A stretch of DNA of 64,000 nucleotides, from positions 1 through 64,000 of the forward strand of contig CALAKO010000101.1 in the NCBI GenBank assembly GCA_937922955.1. The letters run 5' to 3'. Each line of letters starts with the position of its first letter. Positions within the stretch are counted from its first letter, which is position 1. The DNA comes from an uncultured Peptococcaceae bacterium (lineage in GTDB: Bacteria; Bacillota; Peptococcia; Peptococcales; Peptococcaceae). This document shows, in pieces, positions 61,362-64,000 of the stretch. A model generated the notes under the pieces. The model was not told the origin of the DNA. It saw only the letters and a list, made by a program, of their open reading frames with translations, and ran no database searches. Position numbers and translations under genes: made by a program.

Positions 61362-62057
61362 ATGGAAAAAGAACATTTTGAACACAGCATCGTGGCGCGT
61401 TTTCAGCGTCGCGTGAATCGATTTATTGCAGATATTGTTTTAGAAGATGGACAAACGGTGCAGGCACATGTCGCTAACACCGGACGCATGCAGGAGCTGC
61501 TGGTGTCTGGAGTGCCCTGTCTGATTCGAGCCGCCGCCAATCCGGCACGGAAAACCGCCTGGGATCTTCTCGCGGTGGAGCATCGTGGCAGCTGGGTGTG
61601 TCTGGTTGCTTCTTGGGCGAACGATTTCATGGGTGAATGGCTGGCGCAGGGGATGATTCCCGGCTTTGATCATTGCGACAACATTCAACGTGAGAAAAAA
61701 ATTGGTCACAGCCGCTTTGATTTTGCCCTGGAGCAGGCTGGCCGTCGCTGGCTGTTTGAAGTAAAGTCGGTCAATTATGTGATCGATGGCCGGGCCATTT
61801 TCCCGGATGCGCCAACCGAGCGCGGCCGCCGCCATGTGGAGGAATTGCTGGCTTTGCGGGAGGATGGCTGGCAGACAGGAATCTTTTTTGTCACGATGGG
61901 CCAGCCGGTGACCAGCGTAGGCTTTAATACAGACAGCGACCCGGCATTTGCGGCAGTAATGCGGCGTGCTCTGGCCGAAGGCATGGAATGCCGCGCCTTT
62001 GCAGCGGAAATCCGTCCGCCGCAGGTGCTGTTTTGCGGGGAACGTCCGATACGATAA
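61362..62057 (+). CDS. sfsA: SfsA family protein
   Basis: 231 residues, normal SfsA length. Motifs HVANTGRMQELL, IGHSRFDFAL (nuclease-like Asp), FEVKSVNYV (E-x-K) and FPDAPTERGRRHVEEL are intact. SfsA was described as a DNA-binding factor affecting sugar use; its nuclease-like fold hints at a different chemistry. The ATG at 61362 starts only 6 bases after a TATAAT box with no ribosome site in between except GAAGG immediately against the ATG, so the mRNA may be leaderless. The next in-frame starts would remove the conserved N-terminus. Confidence 0.92.
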   Translation: MEKEHFEHSIVARFQRRVNRFIADIVLEDGQTVQAHVANTGRMQELLVSGVPCLIRAAANPARKTAWDLLAVEHRGSWVCLVASWANDFMGEWLAQGMIPGFDHCDNIQREKKIGHSRFDFALEQAGRRWLFEVKSVNYVIDGRAIFPDAPTERGRRHVEELLALREDGWQTGIFFVTMGQPVTSVGFNTDSDPAFAAVMRRALAEGMECRAFAAEIRPPQVLFCGERPIR

Positions 62058-62069
62058 AGGAGCTTGAAT

Positions 62070-62885
62070 ATGGAAATTTATGCATTGGTTGGGCCAAGCG
62101 GCACAGGAAAAAGCCATCACGCCACAGAACTGGCGGATGAGCTTCAGGTCAATTTTATTATTGACGATGGCCTTCTGATTCATAATGGAAAAAAACTCGC
62201 AGGCATCTCTGCGAAAAGTGAGCCAACCATGGTGGCTGCTGTAAAGCGCGCCATCTTCCTGGATCAGGAACACGCGGAATCAGTGCGTAAGGCGTTGTCG
62301 CTGTACCGAGTAAAAAAACTCTTGATTCTCGGCACGTCCGAGCATATGATTGACCGCATTGTCGGCGCACTCAACCTGCCGCCGGTGAAACAGGTGATTT
62401 TCATTCAGGATGTGGCCACCGAGGAAGAAATTGCCATTGCCAAAGAAATGCGCAGTGCCGGCAAGCACGTCATTCCACTGCCGGTGATTGAAGTGCGCAA
62501 GGATTTGCCAACCGCATGGATTGCGCCGGTGATCGGGCTTTTCAAACGCCGCAGCAAAGAAGACAAAGACACTCGTGTCAACGAAAAATCCATCGTTCGT
62601 CCAGCCTTTTCGCAGTTGGGCAAAGTGGTTATTTCAGAGCACGTTTTTGTGGGCCTCGCGCGGCACATCGCGCTGGAAGCCCACATCTTTGGACCAAATC
62701 CGCGCATATCTGTGAAAATGAGCGATCTTGGTGCGATCATCCAAATGGAAAGCCGTGTGCGCTATGGCACGCCTATTCAGAAAGAAGTCATGGCGTTCCA
62801 GAAAATGGTCATGGAGCAGGTGGAACATCTCACCGGTGTTCCGGTGCGCCAGGTCAACGTGCGGGTTTCCGGCGTGATTCAATAA
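62070..62885 (+). CDS. P-loop protein with C-terminal Asp23-like domain
   Basis: 271 residues. N-terminal Walker A is GPSGTGKSHHATELADEL (8-15), with VNFIIDDGLLI and LLILGTSEHMIDRIV following, so it should bind a nucleotide; the ATPase chemistry is unproven. From about residue 165 the chain resembles the Asp23/Gls24 family (KVVISEHVFVGLARHIALEAHIF, IIQMESRVRYG, VMEQVEHLTGVPVRQVNVRVSGV). I chose ATG 62070, 7 bases after GGAG. It starts 12 bases after sfsA and precedes the DnaD-like gene by 18 bases. The combined P-loop plus Asp23-like protein is unusual; function unknown. Confidence 0.8.
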   Translation: MEIYALVGPSGTGKSHHATELADELQVNFIIDDGLLIHNGKKLAGISAKSEPTMVAAVKRAIFLDQEHAESVRKALSLYRVKKLLILGTSEHMIDRIVGALNLPPVKQVIFIQDVATEEEIAIAKEMRSAGKHVIPLPVIEVRKDLPTAWIAPVIGLFKRRSKEDKDTRVNEKSIVRPAFSQLGKVVISEHVFVGLARHIALEAHIFGPNPRISVKMSDLGAIIQMESRVRYGTPIQKEVMAFQKMVMEQVEHLTGVPVRQVNVRVSGVIQ

Positions 62886-62903
62886 AACAATGTGGAGATT
62901 ATA

Positions 62904-63830
62904 ATGGATACAAAATTTTTAAATTGGTTTTTATCGGGCGGTTCCGTTTCCCTGCCAAAGCGGTTTTTGGCTTATATGGCACCGCTCGATTTGAGTTTTG
63001 AAGAACTTGGCGAGATTGTCTATTTGATGGCTCAGGAAGGCCGTGTGGCCCCGGGAGATGTGTATGCAAAAACCGCTGCCACCGATCTTGTGCAAAAGCG
63101 GCTCATTACCTACAATGTGGATCGGGGAGAAGTGTCCTTCACGCCGCTTTTTGACCGTATGCTGGGAAAAACCACCGCAGGCAATGAAGCAGCTGCCGAC
63201 GGCAATCCTGTCAAAGAAGACGGTGTTGATACCTTGGTGGAAGTCGTCAAACGCTATGAAAAAGAAAAAGGCGTCATCTTGCCGGCAAAGGCGCGCAGCG
63301 ACATCAGTGAAGTCATCCTGCGTTATGGCTGGAACAGCGAACTGGTGTATCTCATTTATGATTATTTTTACACCCATCAGCGCCAGCATTATAACTTTCT
63401 TTCCTTTGCACAGATGGCACACAATGCTGGTGTTAACGATCGCGACTCCTTCAAAAGCTTCGCGTCTACTCTCGACTACGAGTTGACCAAGGTGCGTGAA
63501 GTGCTGCGTCTGTTGGGCAAACGTAATATGCCAACTGAGCCACAGCGCGCCCTCTATGCAAAATGGAGCCGAGAATGGCATTTCAGCCACGAGCTCATAC
63601 TCATGGCTATTGATGACACCACGGGCGCCGATAACCCAAGCATGAACTACCTCGACGCCATCTTGGCGCAATGGCATCGCATGGGCATCACCCGACGCGA
63701 TCAGGTAGAAACCTATCGTGCTCAGCAAAGGAGTGCACGTGCGCAGAATCGCGCGCGTCCAGCAGCCAAGAAACGTGAACCATATGTGAGCCAGGAAGGC
63801 CCACGCGATTTTTCAAATTTGGAGGAATAG
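62904..63830 (+). CDS. DnaD-domain replication initiation/restart protein
   Basis: 308 residues. N-terminal winged-helix-like part (about 1-85, VSLPKRFLAYMAPLDLSFEELGEIVYL) and a DnaB/DnaD C-terminal-type domain from about 100 to 270 (LVEVVKRYEKEKGVILPAKARSDI, ILRYGWNSELVYLIYDYF, NYLDAILAQWHRMGI with the YxxxIxxxW pattern). It should help load the replicative helicase. ATG 62904, 6 bases after GGAG. It is directly followed by the start of a helicase-loader-like gene. Confidence 0.87.
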   Translation: MDTKFLNWFLSGGSVSLPKRFLAYMAPLDLSFEELGEIVYLMAQEGRVAPGDVYAKTAATDLVQKRLITYNVDRGEVSFTPLFDRMLGKTTAGNEAAADGNPVKEDGVDTLVEVVKRYEKEKGVILPAKARSDISEVILRYGWNSELVYLIYDYFYTHQRQHYNFLSFAQMAHNAGVNDRDSFKSFASTLDYELTKVREVLRLLGKRNMPTEPQRALYAKWSREWHFSHELILMAIDDTTGADNPSMNYLDAILAQWHRMGITRRDQVETYRAQQRSARAQNRARPAAKKREPYVSQEGPRDFSNLEE

Positions 63831-63833
63831 CCC

Positions 63834-64000
63834 ATGGCACAATGGGAATCGAAACGAGAACAGAAAAAACAGGAACGGGATGCTCGCGTGCAGGCGATGC
63901 ACCGTGCTCATCCAGACCTGGCCGACGTTGACACCCGCCTGTCGGCACATGCGCTCGATTGCGTCAAACGCAGCCTTCATGGCAATATCGAAGGCTTGGA
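63834..64000 (+). CDS. Probable DnaC/DnaI-type helicase loader (5' end only)
   Basis: 55 codons from ATG 63834, cut by the window edge, with GGAGG 8 bases upstream. The visible part is charged and helical (WESKREQKKQERDARVQAMH, PDLADVDTRL) and resembles the N-terminal region that precedes the ATPase domain in DnaC/DnaI-like loaders. No Walker motif is in the window, so the call rests mostly on the preceding DnaD-like gene. Confidence 0.6.
   Translation, partial: MAQWESKREQKKQERDARVQAMHRAHPDLADVDTRLSAHALDCVKRSLHGNIEGL

Overview
The window looks like a chromosomal segment of a low-to-mid GC anaerobic member of the Bacillota, possibly a Negativicutes-like or related lineage (inference; no rRNA is present). 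Reasons: GGAGG-type ribosome sites with frequent GTG and TTG starts, intrinsic terminators, TPP and glycine riboswitches of the Firmicutes transcription-termination type, Rex, CsoR, a DnaD-like protein and Asp23-type sequence, a FixABCX/Etf module, a flavodiiron protein, pyruvate carboxylase, and the carboxyspermidine polyamine enzymes. I see no tRNA, rRNA, insertion sequence, prophage or CRISPR array. Gene content is housekeeping with a few accessory-looking modules.

Layout. 1-3 kb: thiW-thiD under a TPP riboswitch, then a CoA-disulfide reductase with a rhodanese tail (all minus). 3.0-7.2 kb: a regulatory region with two promoters and a perfect palindrome, then fixC-fixX-fixA-fixB (electron-bifurcating FixABCX). 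7.3-14.2 kb (minus): a magnesium cluster with two MgtA-type P-type ATPases, a winged-helix regulator, a DUF3784-like membrane protein, a 27-codon leader peptide resembling MgtL, and a 66-residue membrane protein. 14.3-14.8 kb: an unknown gene. 15.1-22.1 kb: a polyamine operon holding both aminopropyl-donor routes (SpeD/SpeE and carboxyspermidine dehydrogenase/decarboxylase) plus SpeA, SpeB and a GNAT. 22.3-25.9 kb: a secreted stalk-domain protein, an APC permease under a tandem glycine riboswitch, and a nitroreductase. 26-29 kb: copA-csoR, in which copA carries two near-identical C-terminal metal-binding domains and an internal start that would yield a free CopZ-like chaperone.

29.2-36.5 kb: a TrmH-family methyltransferase, a DUF4127 lipoprotein, the fluoride channel CrcB, and a folate operon (folC-folE-HD-folP-folBK, minus) behind a structured leader with an attenuator. 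36.5-41.3 kb: a 50-residue acidic ORF, a LysR regulator, tyrS, and a flavodiiron protein divergent from rex. 41.3-48.2 kb: maf-radC, a D,D-carboxypeptidase-like protein with stalk repeats, pyruvate carboxylase and a small membrane protein. 48.2-58.3 kb: a RecJ-HIRAN-RecQ-like fusion, relA, dtd, an MBL hydrolase, hisS and aspS. 58.4-64 kb: a hexapeptide acetyltransferase, a strong 6S RNA candidate with its own promoter and terminator, a TrpR-like regulator with thrC, sfsA (possibly leaderless), a P-loop/Asp23-type protein, a DnaD-like protein and the start of a helicase-loader-like gene.

The most interesting items are the mgtL-like leader, the internal copZ inside copA with its recent domain duplication, the RecJ-HIRAN-helicase fusion, the double spermidine route in one operon, the folC attenuator leader, and the 6S RNA candidate. 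No wholly new defence or mobile system is evident.
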